Assembly (NCBI GenBank): GCA_004154925.1 | Contig: QJNS01000475.1 | Span: 1-27,651 of the forward strand | Reading direction: 5' to 3' | From: Monosporascus cannonballus | Taxonomy: Eukaryota; Ascomycota; Sordariomycetes; Xylariales | Length of the DNA stretch: 27,651 nt | Part shown: piece by piece, positions 11,001-21,462 of the stretch | Position numbering within the stretch: position 1 is the first letter of the stretch | How the letters are laid out: every line of letters starts with the position of its first letter | Position numbers and translations under genes: made by a program | Notes under the pieces: model-generated | The model's database searches: none | What the model was told of the DNA's origin: nothing | What the model saw: only the letters and a program-made list of their open reading frames with translations

Positions 11001-11852
11001 TGGGAGACGATAGTCTCCGGCTTAGAAGCCTTGGGCGGTCCGATGGATTCGGATGACCAGAGAACACTATCAGTCGAAGAGTTGCCCCTGGTTCAGGCAG
11101 ATCTTGTTTGGGGCGATATACTTCGAGACGGCACGATGATGCATCTTCCTAGGCCGTCACTACTCGCCATCACGATGCTTCCATCTGCCGGAAGCCAAAA
11201 GAAGTCCACGTGGCAAAGCAATCCCCCCATCCCTCCGCACCACAGCATTGTCCAGCGCCGAATGGAGCTTTTGACATCCGACATGCTCACCCGAGCATTG
11301 ACCTTGGTCAGCAGAGGCCAGCATGATCGCGCGCACACTCTCCTAAATGAAACGAGATCGATTCTGAAGGGGCTTGGTAAAGGGGGACTCCCCCCAGTGC
11401 CTGGCGGGCCGCTACCGCCTATCCCAGGTAGCAAGCCGAGTGCGCAATCTTCTCTGGACTCGCCTTTGTCGACTACTCCGGAACGGAAGAATTCACCCTC
11501 CCCGACTGCGCCGACCGCCGCCGGCTTCCCGCCTTCCATTCCGCGCACACGATCTAACGACGGATTGGGCATTGGAACAGCTGCTGGCATCGATGCGGAC
11601 ACCGTCGCAGCCCTAGACGCGGAACTAGAAGCTAGCCTGGAGTGGATCAGCCACCCTGCAGTCTTCGGGCGCGACAGTCGTAAAGCAGTTCTACAGGCCA
11701 TCGGCGTAATCAGCAGCCAGCGAGCGTTCACATTCCGCACACCTATCGAGAGTCTCTGGGCTAGTAGAGTCAGCGGCGTTAAGCGCTTGACAGATAGGAG
11801 TCGCGAATGGAGGGATGAATCAAGTGGCGAAGGGATCATCGAGGAGTCCTAA
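8043..11852 (+). CDS. far1: Far1/Ste5-family mating MAPK scaffold (RING-H2, PH, VWA domains)
   Basis: Exons 8043-8229, 8363-9518, 9570-9805, 9861-10575 and 10631-11852 encode 1171 residues; all junctions are GT..AG and in frame. The family tethers the pheromone MAPK cascade and G-beta at the plasma membrane (Ste5) or controls polarity and arrest (Far1). RING-H2 at residues 140-185 has all eight ligands (C140, C143, C161, H163, H166, C169, C182, C185) and the CxxCxEP...GE(R/K)I...CSHxSHxxC pattern of Far1 and Ste5. A PH domain spans about 449-565, with the usual C-terminal helix tryptophan at 557. A VWA-like domain begins near 635; its metal-site motif reads PISSS (643-647), so the first aspartate of DxSxS is missing. 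Ser-rich and Pro-rich stretches surround the domains. The N-terminal exon is the least certain part: the 133-nt intron is longer than the others (51-55 nt), and an unspliced start at ATG 8344 is possible. Far1 and Ste5 share this layout, so orthology to one cannot be decided here. Confidence 0.85.
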
Positions 11853-13189
11853 TCCTTGACCTTGTTGGATACCGTTTGCCAACACTATGGTTTTTTTTTT
11901 ACCGTCTTTACCTTTCATTCCGGCGTTTTCGATTGTCAGATGAGGTTCTATACGACTGTACGGGGACCATGTTTGAACGAATCTGTTTTCATGACGTTTT
12001 ACGGGCCTTCGCTGCAAGACTTCAGGGCCGCATTCATCGTCATCGGTGCCCTGCCAGTCGGTCTTGTTGTCCAAGTACCACATTTTGTGCCCACCAGCAG
12101 TTTCCTTACGACATCGAGATACCATTTCTTCTGGTTTGTCATGAGATAAGCCAGCGCGAGTACAGCACAGCGCTTGATTATTTTGTTCAAGAAAAGCGAA
12201 GGGGAAACCAGACCTAGAAGGGCAGCTTTCAAGTACTTCACGTTCGTTGGAGAATTATTGAATTGTTTGGCGTAAGAGGGAACGACTATCGATATGTAGT
12301 AGACGTTCATGACTGATTTGGACGAAGCGGAAAAGACGCGATCTCGTATGATAACGGCCTCCTGTTTGGATGTTGTGTAATAACAACGATGTATACTACA
12401 GATAGTGCAAGCATATATAACATAATGTGGATAGGTAATGGCAAATGCTCAGTCCCATCTCGGCTTTTTTTGCTTTCTCTGCCCTTTCCTTGTTTTCTCT
12501 TTGGTCCTTTCCATTCTGTCTAGCAAGTATGGCATGCCTTCCCAGCTCGAGGGATGGGAAATGGCTCACTCGTGCCATTAGAGTAGCTCGATATCTGGAG
12601 CATATCTTAAGTACGAGTTCAATTCAAGCTCGATGAGAAAGCAAGAGGAAAAGCGAAGTGGGGTGCGGCAGGATACCCAAGTCCAAGCTCAGCTGCCGGA
12701 TGCAGGCCAGCGCCAGCGGCAGCCATCGAGGGCTGGCTATTTCTATGGGGATGGTTTAGACGCTGGTTAAAGACGGAGGCGCCCTCGACCGGCTACTCAT
12801 AGCGGCCCATCTCAGAGCCGGCTGGCCGAAGTTGGGTCCCCAGGGAGGCCCTAAATGAACTGAGAAATAAGCGTGCCATTCATGGAGACTACCGAAGTGA
12901 TGCTGATGGCTCACGAGCAATGATACCGCTAGTCGCCATGACACAAACAGTTCATCTACGCTGGTAATGCATGTACTTGAACCTCCCCAGACATCCCAGG
13001 TGGAGGCTGAATGCATCGGGATGGACGGTCGAAAGCACCACACTCGTTTGGTAAGAGAGCCTTTCATTCCCCGCTCGAATATGGGGTATCATTATGCGCG
13101 GGGAGACAGGAGCTTTCATAAAAGGCTCTCTGTGAGCTTGGATGTTCAACGGCCTGCTCTTCGCCGCTAGCTAGGCTACACACTCAGCA
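11853..13189. other. Intergenic region between convergent genes
   Basis: This 1.3 kb holds the 3' ends of the two convergent transcripts. Small ORFs at 11856-12217 and 12445-12636 show no motif and are poly-T or low-complexity biased. A T10 run lies at about 11890-11900 and a C/T-rich stretch at 12450-12520. One clear inverted repeat is listed separately (13054-13131). Confidence 0.6.
13054..13131. repeat. Inverted repeat with 11-bp perfect arms, in the 3' flank of the Utp16-like gene
   Basis: AGAGAGCCTTT at 13054-13064 is perfectly complementary to AAAGGCTCTCT at 13121-13131. Inside it, CCCCGC (13069-13074) can pair with GCGGGG (13098-13103), giving a two-stem structure. It lies 59-136 bp beyond the stop codon at 13190 on the minus strand, so it probably falls in that mRNA's 3' untranslated region or terminator zone. 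Confidence 0.65.
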
Positions 13190-14483
13190 CTATTTCGCAA
13201 CAAAGAAGCCCCTTTTCTTATTCGGTGTCACAGGTGCCCGCCTTCTCCGTAGCATATCCTCCTTGACATAACGGGTGTTCTTGTGCATCTTGGGCGCCAG
13301 GTTCTTGTCTGCCTGGCCCGCAACGACCCTATAGACGGTTGACCCTACGACCTGATCCCTAGGGACCCTGATTTCCTTGCCTATTGATTGCAACGCATCC
13401 TCGAAATTGATCTTCTTGGGTTTCTTTGCCGCCTTCTTCAAGGCTACTCCGTCCTCGTCCTCGCTCGACGACTCGGTCAGGTATTCAGCTGGCAACATGC
13501 CAGGAAGTTTCAATCTCTCGACCCTTCGCCTTCCTGTCGTTGCCAGGGCACCTTCCGCCTCTCTCGTGGCCTCCTGGTCCTGAGTATCTGACTCTGAAGA
13601 GGCGAGGTCCGGCTTTGGGACGCGATTCCGCTTTTGGGCCTGTTGCTTGAAGAGGCTGTCCCTGTTTTGCCGCTTCCATTTTACCAACGCAGCTTGCCTA
13701 TGTCGCGGTTAGTTGCATGCCACTGGTGTATATTACCCTGCTTTTTTTTTTTAGCAAGGAGACAGCATACTTTTCTGTGGCTTCGGCGAGAACCTTTGCG
13801 GATTCCAGCGCCTCCCTAGCAGCAGCCTTGGTAGACACAGCTTCGGGCGCCTCGTCAAGCTCTTCCTCATTCTCTTTCTCGACGACAGCAGGCTTTTCGT
13901 CCGCAGCTACCGCCACATATTTCTCCAAGTCATCCTCATCCCCAAAAACAACGTGTTTTGCCTTCCCCGTCGGCTTCTCCTCTTCCTTAGCCTTCAGGGC
14001 GGCTGAACGGAAGTCGGGCCGGACACACTGCGAAGCCAAGCGTTGAATTGCCTCCTCTTGCAACTGCCTCGAGGCACTCTGGGATTCAGGGACGGCGTCG
14101 TCGTCCTGCGGGTCGGCTACAGAATTGGAGCGAGACCTCTTGGGCCTCCGGTTTCGCACCTCTGTTTTGACCTGGACTATTCGCACTCCAGCTGTGGTGG
14201 CGGGATCGTGGCCGTCTCCATCATCAGCTTCTTCCCGCATGTGGATGGACAGCTTCTTCCTTGCTGGGGTGGACAAGCTAGAGTCTTGGGTCGCATCGTC
14301 TTCATTCTCGAGTACTGCACCGCCCGTAGATCTCCGCTTCCTCTTCCCCTTCCCAGCCCCATGTGGTATGGTGGGCCCCTCTCGAGGAGAAAGGTCGACG
14401 TTGGTGGTTGATTTCACTTGGGCGTCATCTTCTTCGGCGACTCCGTGGAGGGTTTTGGAACGCATCCTCGTGGTAGGCGCCAT
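13190..14483 (-). CDS. utp16: U3 snoRNA-associated protein, Bud21/Utp16 family
   Basis: Two exons, 14483-13771 and 13697-13190, encode 406 residues. The 73-nt intron has a GTATGC donor, an ACTAAC branch point, a TAG acceptor and an A11 run. The ATG at 14483 sits in a good context (TCATGGCG); no other in-frame ATG lies between it and the upstream end of the open frame. The family (Pfam U3_snoRNA_assoc) belongs to the small-subunit processome that handles pre-18S rRNA in the nucleolus. The C-terminal third carries the family signature: a LPxxLPAEYL motif near 302, then GSTVYRV (356-362) and NLAPK, then a basic tail. The N-terminal half is disordered and charged with nuclear-localisation-like clusters (GKGKRKRR; KWKR at the exon junction) and an acidic patch near the end of exon 1. 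It converges on the Far1/Ste5-like gene and diverges from the Sel1-like gene. Confidence 0.8.
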
Positions 14484-15193
14484 GACGGGCGCTTTTTCTA
14501 TGAATCGATATACAACTCCGTTAATGTATGTCAACCCAGAGGACAGGATTTGGTATTAAGCCGGGCTTGGGCTGGACAGTCAATCCCAATTGAGACGATA
14601 TATGTAGATAGAGACATGAATGCTGGTTGATAAGTATCTCTTTAACATATTTATTTTCTGCCATTAGCCCGTTCTGTAGGCGATAAGATAAGATTAGATA
14701 GCGATCCTGCTTTTGTGGGGAGTAAGTGGATTGCATGACAGTACCTTCTTCTTTCACCTCGTGATTGGCCTGCACTTGGTTATCCGAGCTTGGTGCACGT
14801 ACTGTCCCCTCCCTCCCAATGGTATCACAGCTACGTCCTACCTACATACCTGTGTACCTGGTTACCTACCTAGTAGGTAAACACATAATATATCGGCCAG
14901 AGCTCTTGGTTGAGATATACACGATCAGCGTTAGATATATATTAGCCGTGCAAGCTAAGCTTAAAGGAATCCCGACATAGCTACTGGCTTGTCTACTGAC
15001 CTTAGGGTAATTCGTCCGGGTTTGGACAAGAAGACGACGACTGCAACGAAATGAAATAAGGAATCATTATACGCACTCTGTTCTCTGATATCTTGCCATT
15101 GGGAATCCTGTCGGCCGCCAACTCCCCTCTCTGTTCTTTCCTTCCCGCTACGAGACAGTTGATACGGGATTTTATCCAACTTAAGTAACCGAC
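14484..15193. promoter_or_regulatory. Shared divergent promoter region
   Basis: These 710 bp separate the start codons of two divergent genes and must hold both promoters. They contain a TACC/GGTA tract (14837-14880) ending in a near-perfect palindrome, TTACCTAC-CTA-GTAGGTAA (14862-14880), and a few AT-rich stretches. I see no recognisable binding site that I would assign to a named factor. Confidence 0.5.
14837..14880. repeat. TACC/GGTA microsatellite with palindrome
   Basis: Repeated CCTACCTACATACC units are followed by TTACCTACCTAGTAGGTAA, whose 8-bp arms are perfectly complementary around a 3-bp centre. It is of the same kind as the tracts at 6354-6416 and 16285-16360. Confidence 0.75.
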
Positions 15194-16270
15194 ATGGGCG
15201 CTATCTGGCCCCTCACCCGTATCCCTCGTCTTAGGCGCCCAATTTCATTACAGTTACCTATTTGGTTACACCATGCACTTCAAGAAAGCGTACCTTCCGG
15301 CACGCGTAACTGGATACTTCCTCCTGGCTCAATGAGCCCGGCTTCCTTTAGTACCACGTCACACTCCTCCGTCAAAGTCAGAGTAGGACCGAGGAGAGAC
15401 GGCTTTGCTAATGCCAAGTTCACCGCCGTAGACGTTCCGCCGTTCGAGTTCTGGGCAGCACAGGCTCGGCCTCCGTTGGTGGACGACCTATCGCCTGAAG
15501 AATGCGCGGCCACAGCCCGGAAATATGCAGCCCTAGCCCTGGAGGACTCGTCCAACTGGAGAGAGACGCTCACCACTAAACACGGCATATCTCTCTATAC
15601 CCTGCACCATATGGCCAACATGATCATCATGGGTCCTCCATCCCCAGCATGGCACCTTGGTACCCATATCCTCTACACCTGCGTCCAGTTATCATACAGG
15701 CCGTCTATCCTGACAATGGTGCGCCTCGCCCTCCGGAGCAACAAACTCGGGGACAGGCAGTTCTCAGGGGCCGAAGAGGCTTTCGCCCGCCTGCTGGCCC
15801 GGCGCGACGACCCAGACGCCTGTACCCTGCAGGGACTCATCTACGCTAGGCAAAATTCCCGTGCAGCGGATGACAAGGCGTCAGAGTGGTTTCGACGAGC
15901 CATGCGGATCGGAGGGAATGAGCCTGGCGCCTGGGAGTGGCAGTCAAGCTGTGTCATGGGCCTTGCTACAATCTATCGGAAGCAGAAACAGGGAAAGCAG
16001 GCCAGGGAATTATTGCGCTACGCGGCCGTCTGCCTAGACATACCAGAAGCCTGTTGGCTATACGCGAGTATATTGGACAAGTATGACCCTAAACGGCCAT
16101 CGTGGCTGAAGAAGGCGGCGGCGAGCGGGATCGAGGCGGCAGCTAGGGAGCTGGCGCAAATCGAGCTGGCCGGGCTTGACGATTGGGGGTTGAGTAGGAA
16201 GGAGAGAATGGAGAGGGAGGCACTGGCTGATGAATGGTTAGGTATCGCTGGGGATAAGGCGCTCTTCTGA
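15194..16270 (+). CDS. Sel1/TPR-like repeat protein, probably mitochondrial
   Basis: Single exon, 358 residues, ATG at 15194 in a good context (CGACATGGG). The first ~50 residues contain several arginines, many leucines and serines and almost no acidic residues (IPRLRR; then SPASFSTTS), a typical mitochondrial presequence. From about residue 185 to 325 the protein is built of helix pairs with Sel1/TPR spacing: AEEAFARLL, ACTLQGLIYARQ, ASEWFRRAMRIG, ARELLRYAA, ACWLYASIL and SWLKKAAASGIEAA. Such repeats bind other proteins; no enzymatic motif is visible. The middle (90-180) is helical without a recognised motif. The specific function is unknown; fungal relatives are generally annotated only as Sel1 or TPR domain proteins. 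It ends 284 bp from the stop codon of the convergent NRPS-like gene. Confidence 0.8.
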   Translation: MGAIWPLTRIPRLRRPISLQLPIWLHHALQESVPSGTRNWILPPGSMSPASFSTTSHSSVKVRVGPRRDGFANAKFTAVDVPPFEFWAAQARPPLVDDLSPEECAATARKYAALALEDSSNWRETLTTKHGISLYTLHHMANMIIMGPPSPAWHLGTHILYTCVQLSYRPSILTMVRLALRSNKLGDRQFSGAEEAFARLLARRDDPDACTLQGLIYARQNSRAADDKASEWFRRAMRIGGNEPGAWEWQSSCVMGLATIYRKQKQGKQARELLRYAAVCLDIPEACWLYASILDKYDPKRPSWLKKAAASGIEAAARELAQIELAGLDDWGLSRKERMEREALADEWLGIAGDKALF

Positions 16271-16554
16271 TATGGAGGCCCTCTTTCACTACCTAGTACA
16301 TACCTATAGTATCCACTCTTTATACTCACCCGTCTCTCCTATTACCTACCTTGGTAGCTATAAACTCCCATTGCCGTCAGCTCTTCACGATGGCTAACAC
16401 ACCGCCTACTCAGCCGGCTGTTCGGCCCTAATCAGCTAGACAACTTCGTCGTCAATTCATCACTCTATAAGACCTTTGTTCTTATCTGCGGTTCGGGTTA
16501 AGAAGATGATCTCTTGAACCAATGGTATCTCTATACCTATTATACAAATAGATT
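16271..16554. other. Short convergent intergenic spacer
   Basis: These 284 bp between two stop codons contain TACC/GGTA-type sequence (about 16285-16360) and nothing coding. Both 3' untranslated regions must lie here, so the transcripts probably overlap or end close together. Confidence 0.7.
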
Positions 16555-19500
16555 CTATGTGCAACTAGGCACTCTACAGGATCGAAAGCAGCTTGCCGGC
16601 CATCCTTGCATCGTCACGCCGTCGTCGACGACGTCGCCGGCCATTACGAGCGTGTGCTCCAGAAGACAAGAGTCGGCTCCCATTTCAGCTCCACTCAGCA
16701 GTCGGCTATTTGTCCGCAACACGCTTCGGTCACCGACGCGAAGTCGATTCAGATCAAACTTGCCACGAGTGTTAATGTGCCCAACCAAACTGGCATCGTC
16801 CACCGTCACTCGATCTCCTAAAGTGAGCAAGTCCGGTTCCGTAAGCATCAGACTTGGGCGCCCATTCACAAAGAGTGCGCAGTCTTCTCCTATCTCCGCG
16901 CCTAGCGCTCTGAAGTACCACACGATGTAGGCCGTGCCCGTAAGCATCCCAAGGATGCCGTAACCCTGGAAGCAGCGAAGCCGCATCTTTTCGATGGTGA
17001 GGAACACCTGCCATCGCTGGCAGTAGCTGCTTTTATCCCAGTCGTAGTTACCTGGCTGCCTGTGGCCTAGCAGACTCCATTTTGCAGCCAGGATGATTGC
17101 AACAGTTATGACCGCCTGAATCGAAGCTAGAGCTGAGATTAACCCGCTAAAGAGCGCGAACAGGATGAATGGGTCCCAGAGAGATGTATTGCCCAAGTTG
17201 GTCGCAGTCCGGAAAACAAGAGCCACGATTTGGACCGCAGATAAGGACATCGCATCCCAAAAGACATGGACAAAAACAATGACGATGGAAGAGTACAAGA
17301 AAATCTGCCATTGTCGCAGGACATAGTAGGGCGCCTGATGTTTGTAGAACGCCCGACCGAAGGGAGACAACGAGCTACCCTTATCACCAGCAGTGTCGCT
17401 CTCACCCTCGGACTCTTCCTGCCTAGTCTCCTCGAGTCTGCTCTCGAGTAGTTTATTGGGCACAGGTTGTGACAAGTTCTGTCCGATTTCGAGATTGGTT
17501 GTTGAAACAGTGACTGTTGGGGGGTCAGGAGTGGAACGACCTGTCTTGAAAGATGGGGCCAGTGGTGACGATGGGGCCGCAGTGCCCGGTAAAGGCGTGT
17601 TGGTGAGAGTCGAGCCTTTGAGGTCAAGGTTGGCCTTCTCTCCGTAGGCCGAACACGCCTCATCGCTAGATTCGGAGTCAATATCCTGGGGCTTGCGAGG
17701 GTGGGTCGCCCGCGTGAGATTGAGGCATTCGCCTCCCTTGGATCCGACGTAGGTGCCGCCAGCTTCGTAGGTCTTGTCGCGTCTAGTTAACGCCCCGCTC
17801 CCCATCGTAGTTCTCTCCCCGATGGTAACACCCGGGAGCACGACCACGCGGTCCGCGATCATGGCCCCGTCTCCCACCTTGATCGTACCGGATCCGGTGC
17901 CATCAGACGTGACTAGGACCGATCGAGACCCGAATACGACGTCGTTCCCGATGTCGAGAAGGTGGTAGTCGCCAATACTTGGGCCAGTCCCGGGCCAGTA
18001 TATATGTCGTCCTGCTTTGCCGCCAAGCGCCCGAATCGCCACGCTGGTGGCCTCGTAATGCTGTCCGAACAGGGCAGTTAGTTCGTGGAGTTGGGGGATT
18101 GGCATCAGCGACTTCATCAGCGCCGCTCGCCATGTCTCCACCTGCCCTCTCCCACGAGCGGGGCCTGGCTTTAGCGGGCCAAATGTGAGTTCTAGGAGCT
18201 TTCGGACCAGCACCACGAATGCGAAAATGAAGAACGGCCCGACTAGGGTTCGCAGCGCCCGAGCAAGGTAATGATAACCGACTCTTTCGCCTTGGACAAA
18301 CCAGTCCAGGGTCGCGGCAAGGGGATCACCGTCATGGCTTGGACTCCTAACTACGATACCTACGAGACCGCCGAACCACGGAACGAGGTACAGGAATTTC
18401 GCCAGCAACCAAAGAGGGGCGGTGCCGAATATCCAGAGCGCCCAATGCGGGCTACGCACCTTAGTAGCTGATAAGTCGCGGTTGTCTTCGGTCGCGTCTT
18501 CGAGTTCCCAGGAGGACGAGTTAGGACCGATGCAAATGTCGTCAGGAACCGTCGTCCCAGGTGCAACAACCGAGCTAACTCCTACAGACGCATTCCTACC
18601 AATCCGGATTCTGCCCAGGTACATGGACGTGTTGCGCTCCGCCCCGAAAGGTCGGGCAATGCAGTTATCCAGCGTGGCGTCGTCACCGATCTCGACGAGA
18701 TCCCACTCGCCAAGCTGAGCGTTCTTTATCGTCACCCCCCGGCCGATGTTAGCGCCTAGGAGGCGGTAATACCAGATCTCGAGCCCTTCCGTCAACCCGA
18801 AGCATCCTTTCCCGCAGACGTCGACGATCTTTTGAGTCAACCACCAACGGGTGTGATATGGCCCCCACATAGGATAGAGACCTTCCTTGTGCCGACCTAT
18901 AATAATCCATTTTGCAGCAATTCCGAACCAAGGCAGAGCCAGTTTCGCCACTATTCTCGCCATTAACATGCAGACGGCGAGACTAAAAAGCCTTCCCAGG
19001 ACGGTAGCGCTGATAGGGAGACGCTGTGCGTAACTCAGCGCGTACATGAATACCGACCACTGAAACGCTCTGCATAACGGGTACACCACCACCATCGGCA
19101 CTAGCTGCAGCAAGAGAAGCAGGGGATTCGTGGAACTGTATGTCTTCTCGCAGCCCGGTAAGGCCAGGGCCTCCTCAGCACTTTCGGTCTGTCTATGCTT
19201 GTCGATGTAGATCGTTAGGGCGTCGACAGACCCATCGTTGAAGATCAGGTCTACTGGGAGGTGCATCTTATACTCTGATCGCAAAGAAGATAAGAGTTTA
19301 CCCGCCTTTAGCGAGTCGCCACCCAGATCGAAGAAGTCCTTGTGTGGTGAGATGTCTTCAGTCCCGAGTCCGAGGATATTGGCGAAGATACACGTAATCC
19401 TCCCGCGAGTTGAGGATGCCAACTCTACCGCTAGGCGAACCTGTATATCTGCCAAGCGCTTGTGCAGTAGAAGGCTATCTATATTGCCTTCATCATCACG

Positions 19501-21462
19501 TGGTAGTGGCTCCGGAAGCCGTATGATCCTATGTGGCAGCAGATACCCGTCCATAACATGTGATAGCTGCTCCTTGATTGAGTGCGCCATGTCTTCGGTG
19601 ACTAGGGCATTCTGACTGGTCCTAGGGGCGAGATACGCCTCCAATGTCCCGTGGCCGGTATTGGTTTCCACGTAAACGTCGACTTTGTGGTGGACCAAAT
19701 CATACATGGCTTTCTGCACGACAGCTCGGTCTATCTGGCACAGCGCCGCAGGGAGGGGAACTGAGAGGTCCGTATCCGGGACAGGGCATTTTGCTTCCCA
19801 ATGTCTTTCAGTGTAGGGTATCTCGTCCGTCATGCAAGGTAAAGACAGGCGCTCACCCAGCTTGATCCGCAGTACTTTGCCATTTCTCTTGGGGGTGTCG
19901 TCCATATATACTATCACGGCCGGCCACTTCACCTGTTGTAGCGCCACCTTCAGCGACTCGTGGAGTAAGCGCAAGTCAACTCGAGGTTTACCCGCTGGGG
20001 TCACAAGCACAATGCCTACAACCTCTTGCAACACGTCGTGACGCACGGAGAACGCCAAGGCTTGAGACACACGCCCCCAAATGGGCGAGTCTTTCCGCTT
20101 AGCAGCCGAGATGATTGCATTCTCAACTTCGAAGGGGGATATAAGCTCGCCGCCTCGGTTGATTACCTCCTTGTTTCGGCCGGTGATGTACAGATATCCG
20201 TCCTCGTCCATATAACCCATGTCGCCCGTGTCGAACCACCCTTCAGCAGTGAACGGCGACTTGTCTAGGGTTCCATCGGCGCGAAGATACCCTTTGAAAG
20301 TGGGTTCACCGCGAACGGCTATACGACCCACGATATGAGGGGGGACTTCCCTATCGAGGCCGTCCAAGATGGTCAACCCTGGACCCGCGGAGATGCCTGA
20401 TGTACCTGGGCGCTCGAGCTTGTAATCAATTGGAGGCGTACTGATAGGCATGCACTCGGTCATGCCATAACTTGGCAGCACGACGGATCCGAAAGTGTCA
20501 CGTAACTGGACCGCCAGGGCCGGTAGAAGGCCCCCAGCAGCGTTACATATGAGGCGAATTCTGGATTTAGCTAAGGCCTCTGGACGACTCTTGGCCTCCT
20601 CTAGGATGAGGGAGTGCATAGAAGGAGAGGCATAATACCATGTCGGGCCCATGATCTCTGTGACGTCCCAGAAAAGGTTTGGATCGAACCCTGGACAGCA
20701 AACAGTTGACCCACCAGAAAAAATAGGGGCGAAGATGTTCCGAATCAATCCTCCACTGTTGGGCGTTAGATGTCTTCTAACAAATTCTCTTTCCATAAAA
20801 TGAGCTTACACGTGATATAGGGGCATCATGTTAAGACACACGTCAGTTTCCCTCAACGCCCAGGAATCGATGACAAAGCCCACGCCGCACACGATCGAGT
20901 AGGTAGTCATCGGCACGACCTTCTTGCTTCCACTTGTGCCACTGGTGAATAGAATAATGCCAACATCGTCATCCTTGTTCGGTCCCGGCTTCGTGCCCCT
21001 GGGTAGAGTGTTGTCTCTCGAACTCTTCACTTGGATCGTCCCCCCCACCTCCTCGACAAAAAAGACGTCGAGTTTCGTCTGTTCCAACTGCAGCTTCTCG
21101 GCTTCCGGTCGAGAAGTAAGGATTGCACTGGCGCCTGAGAGAGCAATGTCGGCGGCTACCTGTTCTGCTCCGGCGGCCGGGTTTATCGGCGCCGCCGTGT
21201 ACCACGTCGCCACGGCTAACACGGTAGCGGCGAGTACTGGCCCGTTGGGGAGCAATACCCCCAGGACTGGCTTCTTGAGCGAGCCATTATTCACCACGGG
21301 TATTTCAAAATCTCGGACGAAGTCGAGTAACTTCTCATGTGTAATATTCTGCTGTGAGTTGGAATGCAGTAAGGCGGCCTTGGGTGACGGTTCCAGGAAA
21401 TCAGCAAGGCTCCTGTAGGACGACTGTGTTCGCCGGAAGCGGGAGTCTAGAGAAGGCAACAT
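16555..21462 (-). CDS. NRPS-like membrane enzyme of the Pls type: adenylation, carrier, three beta-helix units
   Basis: Exons 21462-20810 and 20755-16555 encode 1617 residues. The 54-nt intron (GTAAGC..CTAAC..CAG) restores PLYHVGGLIRN. The open frame continues upstream to 21513 but only with a TTG, so the ATG at 21462 is chosen. Adenylation core motifs are intact: TSGTSGSKK (173-181), YGMTE (314-318), GWFDTGD (390-396), TGRNKEVINRGGE (409-421), and NGK with the catalytic lysine near 511. A carrier domain follows with LGGDSL (phosphopantetheine serine ~699). Then come three units, each with paired membrane segments (about 761-838, 989-1074, 1366-1444) and a hexapeptide beta-helix (886-969, 1137-1224, 1500-1604). 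Unit 1 shows the family's IGR...YPMWGPYHTRWWL and LLGANIGRGV motifs. Residues 1226-1344 are a disordered linker. Epsilon-poly-L-lysine synthetase has this A-T-C1-C2-C3 plan, so membrane-bound activation and transfer or polymerisation of a small acid is likely. The substrate is unknown. No biosynthetic neighbours are present. Confidence 0.85.

Noticed and set aside
11876..12217. ORFs downstream of the scaffold gene
   Set aside because: They lie in the probable 3' UTR, start in a poly-T-encoded phenylalanine run, and overlap each other in two frames.
12811..12870. Weak similarity of a CAGGGAGGCCCTAAATG stretch to one at about 6171-6187
   Set aside because: Only about 15 of 17 positions match and the flanks do not align, so it may be chance; not strong enough to call a dispersed repeat.
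16555..21462. A multi-gene secondary-metabolite cluster around the NRPS-like gene
   Set aside because: Neighbouring genes are a ribosome-biogenesis factor, a Sel1-like protein and a mating scaffold; no transporter, P450, methyltransferase or cluster regulator is visible within the window.
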